Origin: Coptodactyla brooksi
Taxonomy: Eukaryota; Arthropoda; Insecta; Coleoptera; Scarabaeidae
Direction: 5' to 3'
Assembly: GCA_033557675.1 (NCBI GenBank)
Contig: JAWQRM010000223.1
Location: forward strand, 1 to 26,209
Length of the DNA stretch: 26,209 bases
Part shown: positions 1 through 9,579 of the stretch, one piece after another
Layout: each line of letters begins with the position of its first letter
How positions within the stretch are numbered: position 1 is the first letter of the stretch
Program-made: the position numbers and the translations under genes
The notes under the pieces: generated by a model
What the model saw: only the letters and a program-made list of their open reading frames with translations
Told to the model about the DNA's origin: nothing
The model's database searches: none

Positions 1-260
1 AATATGCACCATGATGATACCACAAGGTGCTGGTTCTGCTTTGCAAGAAGACTCACCACCATCTCCTTGCTTTCTTTACCGGAGCATTCCTCTCCTGGAA
101 CCCATAGGATGACTTTCGTCAGTTGTGGCAGCTGGTCCACTCTCATAACCTCCAGGGAAGCATCCTTCCACGGTTTCAAGTTGCCGACCTTAACGGCAAG
201 CCAGTTTCGGGACTCCTCGTTATCACAGGTGACCCGTAAAATTTCGCCAGCATACGCCAT
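1..260 (-). pseudogene. DUF4780-type domain fragment of a transposon-associated protein, cut by the window edge
   Basis: Reading the minus strand from the ATG at 260, the frame stays open for about 86 codons to the window edge. The translation starts MAYAGEILRVTCDNEESRNW and continues with NLKPWKDASLEVMRVDQLPQ and then TKVILWVPGEE. The order of a tryptophan-bearing segment, a KPWxxASL core and a VxLWVPG strand fits the DUF4780 domain found in many insect proteins that travel with mobile elements. An in-frame ATG at 290 would add ten residues, with a stop just upstream of it. Because the frame is open to the edge, this could be the 5' part of a still-open domain or a relic. Weak coding-like frames (for example SEDADLNSAPTKL) occur further upstream around 360-545 but contain stops. 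Function is unknown; a role in the element's life cycle is only inferred. Confidence 0.62.
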
Positions 261-290
261 ATATCAACAATGATACAACATGTATCATTT

Positions 291-799
291 AAACGGGACA
301 TAAATCAGAATGTATGTAAATCATACAATTTTATTACCTTAACACTGCAGATGGAGATTACTTTTAAGATATGCTTCTTAGTTCCACTCATATGATTCCT
401 CCCAAATGAGATTCAATTCTTACCAAACCTGTGTGGGCCATTTGTGCCTTTTTATGATTCGCTCTTTGGTTGTGTGATTTTGAAAGATAAGGAAATGTTT
501 AAAGCTTAGTCGGAGCAGAATTTAAATCTGCGTCTTCTGATTAAAAAATTGTTAAATGATTTGTTATCTAATTAGAAGAACTTTAATTTGTAAAAGAAAA
601 GATAAAGTGGTTGTTCAAAATTCGCTTTTTTTGGAACTATCTCAGGTTAATTGAACAGTGCCACATCAGGTAAAGGTAGGAAAATGAATGGCAGGATGTT
701 CAAAATTGAAAAGGAAATGTTGAAATAATTTGTTTTCAATAATTTAAATTAAATTTCAGTAAATTCAGTAAAACTAATATTACTTCATTTTTATTTCAG
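291..799. other. Intron or spacer with no supported gene
   Basis: This AT-rich stretch holds no frame I can assign. Its right edge is a polypyrimidine tract and AG acceptor (798-799) feeding the exon that starts at 800, so at least the right part is intron of the plus-strand gene. Confidence 0.5.
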
Positions 800-1694
800 C
801 ATTGTAGTCACAATTCAATTTTTCGTTAACAATTTCCTGCAACAAAGAGGCGTTCCAAAAGCAGCACTCTTCGATCCGTCCAAACCAACTGAAACGCTCA
901 GTGCCCTGATAAATTACATATCAAAACATTACTTTGGACAAAAGGTGGACGCTAAGAAGTATGTAGCACCAGCGGTTACATACGTAAAGGTAAATTTACT
1001 AAATCTGCGCAAAAATGAAACACCACTATACTTCAAATTATATTTATTTGTTTAGGATATGCTGACACTTGCCGAAGAAAAGGGAATTGTTGGAAAGGCG
1101 ATAGATTCCGACAAACTTACGCACAAATTAGCAGACACAATTAATCTCGATATTATTGAACCAGTTGTTAGGGTAAACAGAGCCTATAGATATGCTACGA
1201 AAGTACCACAATGTGACAGGTATATCTTATTTTTGTTTCTATATTTCACTCCATTCTGTGGTTTCTCCTTCCTTTTAGATACGTTATGTGTTTGGTAAAC
1301 CAGAAATTACCAGATGACGATCCACAACTTCCTGGTTTGAAACAAGCTCTAAGCAGAGGAGCAAGCTTGGTAGCGAGTTGGTTCCTACGTGCAAAGACAG
1401 GTACCAGTTTTTGGTCGTTCTACCATGTCATCGCAGAGGAAAACAATTGCGAGGTGAGTGCCAGTGAAAAGAACCGTAACGGTTTAACCTATAATTAGTA
1501 CGGCAACCATAACCGACCACTAACAGTAAAAATCTACAGTTAAATACAAAATTCTTATGTGTATCCTTTCATTATTTTGCACTTGTTATTTCGATGGTTT
1601 TTTTTTGTTAAAGGCGAGGTATTTGGATGAATGTCATGGATTCCATGTGGAGGAGATCAAAGTGACGACCGAATACGTCCATAACGAATTATAG
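800..1694 (+). CDS. Last four exons of a conserved insect protein of unknown function (5' end missing)
   Basis: Four exons join in phase: 800-989, 1056-1219, 1279-1453 and 1614-1694 (TAG stop at 1692-1694), giving 202 complete residues. Introns are short (66, 59 and 160 bp) with GT-AG ends; the donors at 990, 1220 and 1454 read GTAAAT, GTATAT and GTGAGT. The protein has an amphipathic helical first part (PKAALFDPSKPTETLSALIN) followed by a segment with four cysteines in a C-x5-C ... C-x7-C layout (CDRYVMC, NNCEARYLDEC), a SFWSFYHVI stretch and an EEIKVTTEYVHNEL tail. I recall uncharacterised insect proteins with this cysteine layout and tail but cannot name the family. The paired cysteines suggest a secreted, disulphide-bonded protein. 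The signal peptide would have to lie in an upstream exon that is not in the window or that I could not find. The first base at 800 completes a codon from that missing exon. Confidence 0.82.
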
Positions 1695-2443
1695 TATTGA
1701 TATGTTTGTATAGAATATATTGTATGTATAATGTGTATTGATTTTGCTCGGTGAATATGCTGTTTGCATTTTCATACATGATTACTTGTTGGTGATATAG
1801 AAAATTTTACATATTCAGCGAGCGAACATTTTGATTTATTTATATAGTGTGACTCAACTGGTTTATACTTTAATAAACACTTAAGTGTGAAGTTAGTTTT
1901 TGATCCCACCAAACTTTCCTTTATCGAGTACTAAATACCTATTAAGTGGCGAATCATAGCTGATAATTTGTTTTAAATTATTACCATTTTTATATATTCC
2001 ACATTTGTTATTTTGATTGAAGGATAAATTTATTGTTTTCTTTAAAGTGTATTAGAGTCGTTTTTAAATTCCGATTTCCTGAAAATTTTCAGCCTCATTA
2101 TGAGGAACACGAGTTTATGACAGACCTTTTAAGATCATGTAGATATGTTACAGTCATATACGTACGTATTATTAAAGAACAGCTAATTTGTTTTGTGCCA
2201 TCATGACGACATAACAGAGGATAGCACGATATATTATATTTCTATTGGTTGAATGGATGTAACGGTACATGCCTAAACACACAGACCCGTAATATACCAT
2301 ATTTGAATTAGGCATAGCCTATTGAAGGAAACGCTAGAAAAAGCAATGCGGGAGTGGGGATGAAGGGTGGACTCGTCGTCGGTAAGCAAAAGGTCAGCTT
2401 GCCAGAACAGCGCTCACATATCTTGTGAGATTCAGTCGATTGT
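1695..2443. other. 3' UTR and intergenic spacer
   Basis: Apart from the candidate AATAAA at 1872, I see no coding frame or repeat pair. A slightly GC-richer patch at about 2335-2430 stands out from its surroundings but matches nothing I recognise. Confidence 0.4.
1872..1877 (+). promoter_or_regulatory. Candidate polyadenylation signal AATAAA
   Basis: AATAAA lies 178 nt past the stop codon at 1694, a usual 3' UTR distance. Transcript ends would be needed to confirm it. Confidence 0.45.
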
Positions 2444-2481
2444 ACTTAAACGGGATTAAATAAATTTAATCCCGTTTTTAA
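2444..2481. repeat. Near-perfect inverted repeat (hairpin)
   Basis: ACTTAAACGGGATTAAA is followed after a few bases by its reverse complement with one extra T (TTTAATCCCGTTTTTAAGT). The arms nearly abut, giving a stem of about 17 bp. Confidence 0.8.
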
Positions 2482-2594
2482 GTATGCTATCGGGCTAGAA
2501 AACAAAAATCTATTCTTATAATAAATAAAAAAGGATTCTAAAAAATATTGTAAAATAAAATAAATTCCAAAAACTCACTTGAGCACAAAATAAA

Positions 2595-2635
2595 TTTAGT
2601 TTTTAAATTTAGAAATTCTAAATTTAAAAACTAAA
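2595..2635. repeat. Perfect 20-bp palindrome with one-base centre
   Basis: The arm at 2595-2614 (TTTAGTTTTTAAATTTAGAA) is exactly complementary to 2616-2635 around a single A at 2615. It sits just beyond the 3' end of the transposase relic on the minus strand. The equivalent place in the sister copy (after 6827) is T-rich but not palindromic, so the palindrome looks like a local inverted duplication. Confidence 0.9.
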
Positions 2636-2642
2636 AAATTAC

Positions 2643-3163
2643 AAGTTCGGCTCAAATAGGAATTGCTTCTAACATTAATAAACATTTCAGGTGTTGTAGT
2701 TAGCTGTATCTATTATTTCAGCCCTCAGGGTAGCCAACTTTTCATCTCGCACATGACCATAAACAGTTTGTTTCAGAAACCCGTACAGAAAACGATCATT
2801 TGGGGATAAATCTGGGGACGTTGCGGGCCATTTAATGTCCCCTGTCGCACTCATAATGCGGTTTGCAAAAGAAATTGTTAAGAATTCTTTAACCTCAAGT
2901 GCATTATGTGCTGAACAGCCATCTACTGAAACTAAACAGTTTCCTAGTCTATTGTAATGATCTGAATATCTACTATTTACGTTTCAAGTACGTCGCGATA
3001 TTGTTGACCATTTACTGCCCTATCAATAAAAAAGGGACCTATTAAATGGTCACCCAAGATTCTAGCCTAAGCATTAGGTTTTTAGGGATATTAGGCGCGA
3101 ATGTAATGGAAAAGCAGTCTCATCTCATGTAATGTTAAACACTGGTATGAACCCGCAGGGATA
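2643..3163 (-). pseudogene. C-terminal part of a DUF4817-type (Tc3-like) transposase, decayed
   Basis: On the minus strand, translation in shifting frames gives DETAFPLH near 3110, then GDHLIGPFF near 3055, GDIKWPATSPDLSPND near 2850 and EKLATLRAEI near 2730. This is the usual order of the DDE-fold half of the insect transposases that start with a DUF4817 helix-turn-helix. The first catalytic aspartate is within DETAFPLH and the final acidic region is at SPDLSPND. At least two frameshifts and several stops make it non-functional. It is the same family as the plus-strand copy at 6084-6827, with which it shares RIMS, GDIKWPA and the 3' end. The mariner at 3164 abuts it. The N-terminal half is absent here; the fragment at 5384-5798, in the same orientation, may be its displaced other half. 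Confidence 0.8.
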
Positions 3164-3196
3164 TACACAATATGACAATTAAATAACGAGAATTTA
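3164..3196. repeat. mariner left terminal inverted repeat
   Basis: This arm pairs with 4333-4365; roughly four or five positions differ. Confidence 0.85.
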
Positions 3197-3244
3197 ATAG
3201 ACATACAGAAAAAAACACATTAAATTATATTTAAAAGTTGTTCT

Positions 3245-4161
3245 TTATTCAAAATAAGTTCTATTTAACTCAATACACTTTATAGCACGATGAACCAATG
3301 CATGTATAAATTTTTACATGTCATCCTTGGCAATGACCTTTAATACCTGCGACACAGCTGCTTGAATGGCTTTAATATCATCATGAAACGATCCTTTTAT
3401 CGTAATTGTCAGTTTAAGGAACAGAAAATAGTCACACGATGATATATCAGTCGAATACGGTGGGTGGTCAATTCTTGATGACAAACGAGGCAAAACTGCT
3501 AAATAATATTCTCCATTGACAGTTTTACCTGGCGGAACAAATTCCTTGTAGACAATCCCTTGTGAATCATAAATAGTAATGAACATTGTCTTGATTCTTG
3601 ACTTCTAAAAACGCATTTTTTTTTTATTCGGCTCGCCTTTCGACTTCCATTCTGCAGATTGACGCTTGGTTTCTGGATCATATTTAAAGCACCATGTTTC
3701 ATCACCAGTTATGATTGAATCAAGAAAATCTTAATCATTTTCAGTAGTTTTAATGAGGTCTTTACAATGCTTTATACGAGCTATTTTTTGGTCGTCATTT
3801 AAAACATGTGGAACAAAACGTGTGCAAACTTTTATTTTTCCCAATCTTGAGTCAAAATTTAACGAACTGTTTCTACATTTGTTTTTAATTCCGCCAACAT
3901 TTTCACAGTAAAATTTCCGCCGACACCAATGATTTCACGAATTTTTTCTACCAATTCAGCACGATTTTTACTATTTGGGCGACCAGGTCTTTCATCATCA
4001 TTTAAATCTTCACGACCATTTTTAAAATGATTGAAGTATTCATAAACTCTAACTTTAGATATGCAATATTTCATACACCATACACGTTTTTCATCAATTC
4101 GTAAGTCGCAGCACATTTTTTCCAGTTTAAAACAAAATTTAATATTTGGTCTTTGTTCCAT
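3245..4161 (-). pseudogene. mariner transposase, broken by stops, frameshift and internal deletion
   Basis: The N-terminal 100 residues are open (4161-3859): MEQRPNIKFC, a helix-turn-helix region (SKVRVYEYFNHFKNGREDL) and DDERPGRP, the linker motif typical of mariner transposases. A second frame carries RFVPHVLNDDQKIARIKHC and then SIITGDETW, which holds the first catalytic aspartate. The C-terminal frame has HPPYSTDISSCDYFLF with the third aspartate position (D34D class), and the protein runs out near 3245. The middle segment that normally carries HHDN, the second catalytic aspartate, is missing: the frame passes directly from AVLPRL to SSRIDHPPYS. An in-frame stop follows DDM near 3314. The transposase cannot be active; the element could only have moved with a helper from another copy. 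Confidence 0.92.
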
Positions 4162-4332
4162 TATGTTTTTTCGACATCAACACAATTTTTACCGTCATTC
4201 AAATGGCTGTAACTTTGTAACCTGTGATCCGAGTAGTATGAACTTGGTTGCGTCCGAAAGAGGTAACTTGCATATTTATAACAATAGATATGTTCGATAG
4301 ATAGCGTTGTAACGTGTTCTATGATTCAAATT

Positions 4333-4365
4333 AAAATTCTCGTTATTTTATTATCATACTGTGTA
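4333..4365. repeat. mariner right terminal inverted repeat
   Basis: In reverse complement this arm begins TACACAGTATGATAAT and pairs with 3164-3196. The transposase start codon (4161) lies about 170 bp inside it. Confidence 0.85.
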
Positions 4366-4495
4366 TGTACTAAATTTGAGCAGTGCTTAATTCTTATCTA
4401 GTGGTGTATCTAGAAAATGTAGTGTTTCATTGCGTGCCATTTCGTATGTGAATTTAATACTCCGTAATTTAGCAACAAAATCGTCTCGTCATTAT

Positions 4496-4534
4496 TCCGT
4501 AAGTGAGTTTCAACCGTTTCAACTCACTTACGGA
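4496..4534. repeat. Perfect 14-bp inverted repeat with 11-nt loop
   Basis: TCCGTAAGTGAGTT at 4496-4509 is exactly complementary to AACTCACTTACGGA at 4521-4534, with loop TCAACCGTTTC. It lies between the mariner and the LINE scrap and belongs to no element I can name. Confidence 0.9.
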
Positions 4535-4737
4535 AAGATTTGCTGTGAATGGCTATAATCAATTTCTCAGAGCCGTTCCATCATGTTGCTTATAATATTG
4601 ACATTTAAATTGAAAACAACTAAAATTCGTCCACAGTTTTGTCAAAGGTAAATATTACTTTTTATGCCTGATAGTGTATTCGCTATGTCATCTTGTTGGA
4701 TAGGTTTTTAGTTTTGAGCAGGTTACTGGAAATATTA

Positions 4738-4881
4738 GTATGCGTGTAATTTAAGAGGTATTGTGTTATTTAACAGGGTTTCTTGGATGCAAATAACGTC
4801 TAGGGATTTTGTTTTGGTTATGAATTCTAGATCGGATATCTTATTTCTTATGCCTCCAAAATATAACCCCAAAATATATTT
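4738..4881 (-). pseudogene. Endonuclease-domain scrap of a non-LTR retrotransposon (LINE)
   Basis: A 48-codon minus-strand frame, closed by a stop at 4735-4737, contains GGIRNKISDLEFI and then SLDVICIQETLLNNT. The RNKI-x2-LE and DVICIQET pattern is the start of the apurinic/apyrimidinic-type endonuclease-phosphatase fold of insect LINEs (the ET holds the metal-binding glutamate). Only this early part of the domain is present. No reverse transcriptase follows on the same strand, so it is a small internal fragment. The clade (Jockey, RTE or other) cannot be told from so little. Confidence 0.72.
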
Positions 4882-5383
4882 GTGTAAGTCGATATTACCC
4901 CTTCATTTTGAAAAGGAGAAAATCAATATAAATTCAAATTAAACATTATTTATTAATCAAACAGGGTAATGTGGAAATAACACTCTTCTAGCTGTGTTAA
5001 TGTATAATTTAGCTTAAATAGTTTCGATTAATTAAATAATCATCTTTAGAAGCTTTTGCAAGTTTTATGAAGCTCTTGTTATGGGGGTTAAAAACTTTTG
5101 TTAGAGAATTAAACTGGTGTGTAGGAGGCACAGATACATATGGTAATTATTTATTGAATCATTCATTTTATGCGGAAAATGAAAAAAAAGCTGCATGAAA
5201 ATAATAAATAATGGTCAAACAAAATAAACTCTCATTTGGGAAAAAATAATTTGAAAATAATTGAAAACTTTTCCCCTTCAGGTTTTGCAGAAATGATGTT
5301 TCATGTTTGATACAATAACTTTAAAAGCGGGACTTTTTGATGTAAGAGCACTTTGAATACAGTTATTGGCGTTCAATCGATTT
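4882..5383. other. AT-rich spacer, nothing recognised
   Basis: I see no supported frame or repeat here. The right edge (from about 5370) runs into a decayed transposase fragment and a short hairpin. Confidence 0.4.
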
Positions 5384-5798
5384 CTAAAAGGTTGCAGCAA
5401 ATGGCAACCAAAGTTGCCATTTGCAGCAAAATTTGAACCAAAGTTTCAGCAAGAGTACTCTCATATTTGTAATAAAGTTTTCATGTTGATTAGCCTTTTC
5501 CGTTATAAGCTCACAAAATTCCATTCTTCGAATCTTATCCTCGGGAAATTTCTCTTGACTTTTTCCGTCCTTAAAGCTCTTATAACCGTGCTTCCCCAAA
5601 ACTTTTAACAGTTGTTTTGTATACACCCAATTCCTCGGCAACTTCTCTGCTTGATTTTGTATCATATGCTTCCACGGTACCACAAATCATTTCATCCCTC
5701 CTTGCTTGTTCGATTTTTTCCACTGAGATCGCTCTTAAGTGGCATTCCGAGCACTCCTTTAAACAATGACTCCTTTCGAACATTGACACAATATTCAA
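5384..5798 (-). pseudogene. N-terminal half of a Tc3-like transposase, frameshifted
   Basis: Two overlapping minus-strand frames together describe one old gene. The first (from 5798) contains VEAYDTKSSREVAEELGVYK, a helix-turn-helix of the kind found before the DDE core. The second takes over near 5600 with KHGYKSFKDGKSQEKFPEDK followed by RRMEFCELI and NFITN, matching the linker that normally precedes the first catalytic strand. The matching protein ends near 5440, where the text degenerates before DESTF. A frameshift lies near 5590-5600. Orientation and order would let it be the missing front half of the relic at 2643-3163, separated by later insertions, but this is inference. Confidence 0.7.
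5397..5424. repeat. Perfect 12-bp hairpin, 4-nt loop
   Basis: GCAAATGGCAAC and GTTGCCATTTGC are separated by CAAA. It marks the point where the transposase similarity on the minus strand fades and may be a rearrangement scar. Confidence 0.85.
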
Positions 5799-6083
5799 AA
5801 TTGTCTACCTACGTCTACTTTATTCAGAAACTGGTAACGACTCCGTATTTTTTAAGAAACAGTATCTAACGTTATACAGTATGAAGATAAAATCTCGTAC
5901 CATAGGACTTTTAAGCCGCGCCCACAATATGTGTTAAAGTGAGACGCATAGTGGGGGCTATAGCGAATACGCGTTACGCAGTATCCCCACTTCATCATAT
6001 TGCCGATGTGACGGTATTACGGGTATTATTCAGTTGTTTAGTACACAGAGCACATCTACTTCTAGTGAACATAATTAAAAGAA

Positions 6084-6827
6084 ATGGGTGTCTACACCGC
6101 TGAGGAAAAATTACAACTTATAAAATGGTACTACGGTGGCAGGTCTGCAAGCGATTGCCACGACGTATTCGTACAATCTTTTGCAGGAAGGCCCGCTCCC
6201 GCTAGACAAACTATTATCAGACTTATTCAGAAGTTTGAAATGCTACTTAAGAGAGCACTAACCTGGAAAAGTCGAAGAGAAAGTAAGAAGGGACGAAATG
6301 ATTTGTCACAAAATCAACCAAACGTATTAGCGGGGCATTGGGAGTGGACCGATGAATTTACTTTTCCATTGCATGGAAAACGCAATCCTGCTGTTGTTCG
6401 TAATTGGTTTCGGGAAAATTTGCATAAAAATTTTCCTGCTCGTATTGAATATCCGAAAAAACTGAACATTTGGACCGGAATGCTTAGTAACCATTTAATA
6501 GGCCCCTTTTATCGATGGGATCTTAACTTCCCGGAAATGTTAGATACGCAAATTCATTTCCTGATCGCATTATGAGTGAGAAAGGGGATATTAAATGGCC
6601 AGCGAGATCTCCAATTTGTCCTCAAACGACTCTTTTTGTGGAGCTTCTTGAAACAGGCCGTGTACAGCCGCAAGCGAGCAGAAAATTTCGATGCCCTGAG
6701 AGCTAAAATAATAGAAACAGCTAACCTTCTCATACCTGAAATGCTTTCTAATGTTAGACGGAAGTTCTATGAGACATTAGGTTACTGTTTGGCATCGCAG
6801 GGCGGACTATTTGAGCCGCTATTGTAA
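6084..6827 (+). pseudogene. DUF4817-type (Tc3-like) transposase, internally deleted and frameshifted
   Basis: The frame from ATG 6084 runs 163 codons. Residues 1-53 form the DUF4817 helix-turn-helix (YTAEEKLQLIKWYY, then ARQTIIRLIQKFE). After a short unmatched linker comes the DDE half: TDEFTFPLHGK (first aspartate), KLNIWTGMLSNHLIGPFY and FPEMLD. A frameshift near 6545-6575 moves the reading frame; RIMSEKGDIKWPARSP is in a third frame and the end (SFLKQAVYSRKRAENFDALR to a stop at 6825-6827) in another. The region between the helix-turn-helix and TDEFTF, normally well over 100 residues, is almost wholly missing. It is a clear relative of the minus-strand fragment at 2643-3163. Confidence 0.85.
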
Positions 6828-7165
6828 TTTTTTCAATTTAGTATTCTTTTTTATGTTCAAATGCGGTTTTAAGAATTTATTTTATTTTAGAATATTTTTT
6901 TATTTTCCCTTTATAAGAATACATTTATGTTGCTTTTGTGCAATCAACAATTAAAAGATATTTCTAAGATCTCCGTTTTACGTAAGCAAAAGAGCACTAG
7001 TTAGTACGATACACTACCATCGAAGTGCTAAACGCGACTGTCGCTAACCATTCAACAAAACAGAGGCCCCCCTCCAATACGTTGCGGGCGTGGCTTAAAC
7101 GTCCTATCCTAGATTTCATCCTCATACTGTATATCATATCTTCGAAGAATCAAAGTATACTAAGC
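6828..7165. other. AT-rich spacer after the transposase relic
   Basis: This holds T-rich sequence likely to be the 3' flank of the Tc3-like element, then a slightly GC-richer patch (about 7020-7100) that I cannot assign. Confidence 0.4.
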
Positions 7166-7235
7166 CAGTGGTTCCTGAACTTTTTCAAGTCGCCGCACAA
7201 TTTTTTAATGAAAATTTTCCTACGGCAGCCTAACT
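7166..7235 (+). mobile_element. hAT-type transposon terminus (solo end)
   Basis: The text starts CAGTGGTTCCTGAACTTTTT and continues through CGCCGCACAATTTT and TTTTCCTACGGCAGCC. CAGTGGTTCC-x-AACTTTTT followed by a CGCGGCAC-like and a CTACGGCACCC-like segment is the classic end of hAT-family transposons. No matching opposite end or hAT transposase was seen in the window, so this is either a solo end or a diverged non-autonomous copy. Confidence 0.6.
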
Positions 7236-7683
7236 AAAAGTATGAATAAAGCGTTTATCTCTTATCAATAATCATAAGTGATAAAAATAAATAAAATTTG
7301 TGTACCCGCATTATTGAACAAACTCCTTCATTTGTTTGTTATTCATTTTATTTCATTAACATTAACGCTTAACTGGTGACGTACACAAATTTGACTTAAC
7401 TGGTGACATGGTATCACTCAGAACCATATATATTTCATGTGTAAAAAAAATATGTGTAATTTTTGTCCGTGTTAATGGTATGGAATTAATTATATGCTTT
7501 GTATGTAACTCTGCGATACATGATTTGCCAAGAAAAGTATATATGAAAAAAAGCAGTTTCAGATTTACGCATCAGCAAAATGTAACACTGCAAAAAATAT
7601 TTTTATTAAGTAAACAAAAATTGAATTCTTAACATTAACAAAAATTGTATTCTTTGGGCAAAATCACAATAGGTTAACTTCCA
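7236..7683. other. Spacer with a 13-bp direct repeat containing TTAA
   Basis: CTTAACTGGTGAC occurs at 7368-7380 and again at 7395-7407. Each copy contains TTAA, the piggyBac target, close to the 3' side of the piggyBac relic, but no convincing terminal inverted repeat was found. No gene is seen. Confidence 0.4.
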
Positions 7684-9363
7684 TTAATTTTGCAATGAGC
7701 ATGATTCACAGATTTTTACTTGGCAGCTTGTACACATTGGAATTCTGCAAATTTTGCAATCTACGTTTGTTTTCTTTTCTGTTTCGTGGACATATACCAC
7801 AGCGTCTTCTTTTGTGATCAGTATTTACTTGAATCTCCACCGTTACAATGGTTTTTTTTTTCAGGATACAACCAATACCCAGTCTCAAACTTCGCGGTAG
7901 TCTTTCATTGGCCAGTCTTCGGTTTAGTTGCTCTTCGACTAATTCAAATGACATCTTTTTCATAAATCGAAATCTTAAAATATTAGCACTATCTTTATAA
8001 GATCCAAATAAAATGAAGGCGTTTACTGCAGCTATATCTAAAATGCTGTGAAGATACGATCTTCGAGTTCGCCTATTAGTACTATATGTAGCGCATTTTT
8101 AGTCTAGAGAATTAACTTCTCCTTTGGTTTGATTATATAGTGCTATTATTTCGGGCTTTCCGCTATCGGTATCTGTCTGTCTAGTGTCATGCATGGAAGA
8201 TATTATAACTCCCGCCTTTCTCTTTTTTGGTGTATATGAAAGAAGCGTTACTCCATTTGTAAAGCCATAAAGAAATGAATGTTTTTCTCTACGTCTCTCT
8301 GGCAAAAATTCTGTAGGAATACATGATTTATTTTTCTTTAGCGTTCCTACATAGGTTAGCTTCTTGTTTTAATATTTGTACGACTTCCAAGGAGGAAAAC
8401 CAATTGTCAGCAGTTATGTGGCGGTTTGAACCATATATTGGTTGTGCTAGTCGCAACACTGCCTGAGTTGGGACCACCAATTTTCTCTCATCTAAAGACA
8501 AACCAGTATCGTCAGAATTTCGTCCTGTATAAATATATTCATTGAACATATATGAAGTACGAGCATCGGTCAATACCATAAGCCAGTAGCACATTTGTGA
8601 ATTTTGTACTAATCTATTGAACATCCACGAAACTGGTGCTGCTTTGTCATATTCGTTTCCAAGGCTTCGAGTTTACATATCATCAAACCGTAAAAAATTG
8701 AGTAGGGTCAACATTCGTTTTAGAGACATTGTGCTCTTAAAAATGTCCTATCCTATCAGTACTGATAGAGCATTTAAATCTTCACGATTGGACTTGAAAT
8801 TGCAGAATAATATAACATTCCAATAAAGGCACGTAGTTCAATAATATCTGTATCTTGCATCTCTATTTTGTTTTAATTTTTGTACCTACGCCTTTGGTTC
8901 TGAAGTCTTTCATTTATCCTTCGTGTAAGTTCTTCCAACATATCTTCACTAAAGATCAAGCTCCAAATGGCTAGAGGATTGGCTAAATTACCTAGATTTT
9001 GAGGTCTGGGATAAATGAAGTAATATTTTTAAAAAGTGTTTTTCTGCTTCTAGAGATTGGAGTTGATGACCACTTGGTATTGTTTTTTTTTCCATAGAAA
9101 GCTTTGGGCTGTTTTCTATCATTAAATCCGTCTTCATATCCGTTTTCTGCTACCACTTCGTGTTTTTCTTCCCCTACTTCAAGACCTCCATGGTTGCTTT
9201 TATTTTGATTTTGTTCACGTTTTTCATCGTCGCTACTTATTTCCAGTTCTGAAGTTTCATATTCCTGAACCAAATCTTCGACAGGTTCTTCCCTGTCATT
9301 GCTTTCTATTTCATTAAACCATCTCATCAGTTTCCTCGTAGGTGGAATCTCCATCGCGGGCAA
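7684..9363 (-). pseudogene. piggyBac-type transposase relic 1
   Basis: Reading right to left on the minus strand, the acidic N-terminus (MPAMEIPPTRKLMRWFNEIE, then DDEKREQNQNK) leads into KWSSTPISRSRKT, the start of the DDE_Tnp_1_7 fold. The centre frame (8624-8328) has LTDARTSYMFNEYIYTGR and SNRHITADNWFSSLE, which carries the second catalytic aspartate. The next frame has the TPKKRKAGVIISSMH region and NQTKGEVNSLD. The last open frame (7963-7706) includes FELVEEQLNRRLANERLPRS. The final cysteine-rich zinc-binding tail survives only in another frame (CKICRIPMCTSC, ending at 7684) because of a late frameshift. The strand with the first catalytic aspartate could not be found. Typical proteins of this group are about 550-600 aa; the relic spans 1680 bp, so little length is lost, but several frameshifts and stops kill it. 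Confidence 0.9.
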
Positions 9364-9579
9364 ATTTTACATTGTTTACCATAACCGAAATGGTTATGGC
9401 AAGCATAAATAGCCATGTGGTGCTATTACGGACCCCACAGGTACTTTATATTCGTATATTAAAAACAATGTAGCGTAATGCATACTTACACTTCTGCTGC
9501 TGTACACGTACTATAACCTAATATGAACATATTACTTATGACTGACAATCTCATGAAAGATCTCAGTTACCATTAATTT

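Larger units (their letters stand above)
3164..4365 (-). mobile_element. mariner-type DNA transposon relic with terminal inverted repeats
   Basis: A 1202-bp element is bounded by imperfect inverted repeats of about 33 bp. The outer end reads TACACAATATGACAATTAAA on the left and, in reverse complement, TACACAGTATGATAATAAAA on the right. Both arms then share AACGAGAATTT. TA dinucleotides occur at both edges, as expected for Tc1/mariner target sites. The interior carries a broken mariner transposase on the minus strand. The size is slightly below the 1.3 kb usual for autonomous mariners, in line with an internal deletion. It lies next to, and probably inserted into, an older DUF4817-type element. 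Confidence 0.92.

Noticed and set aside
4..273. Plus-strand open frame of 89 codons
   Set aside because: It is antisense to the DUF4780-like minus frame, whose translation is recognisable; this one is not.
1059..1498. Two separate plus-strand ORFs
   Set aside because: They are exons 2 and 3 of one spliced gene read through their introns.
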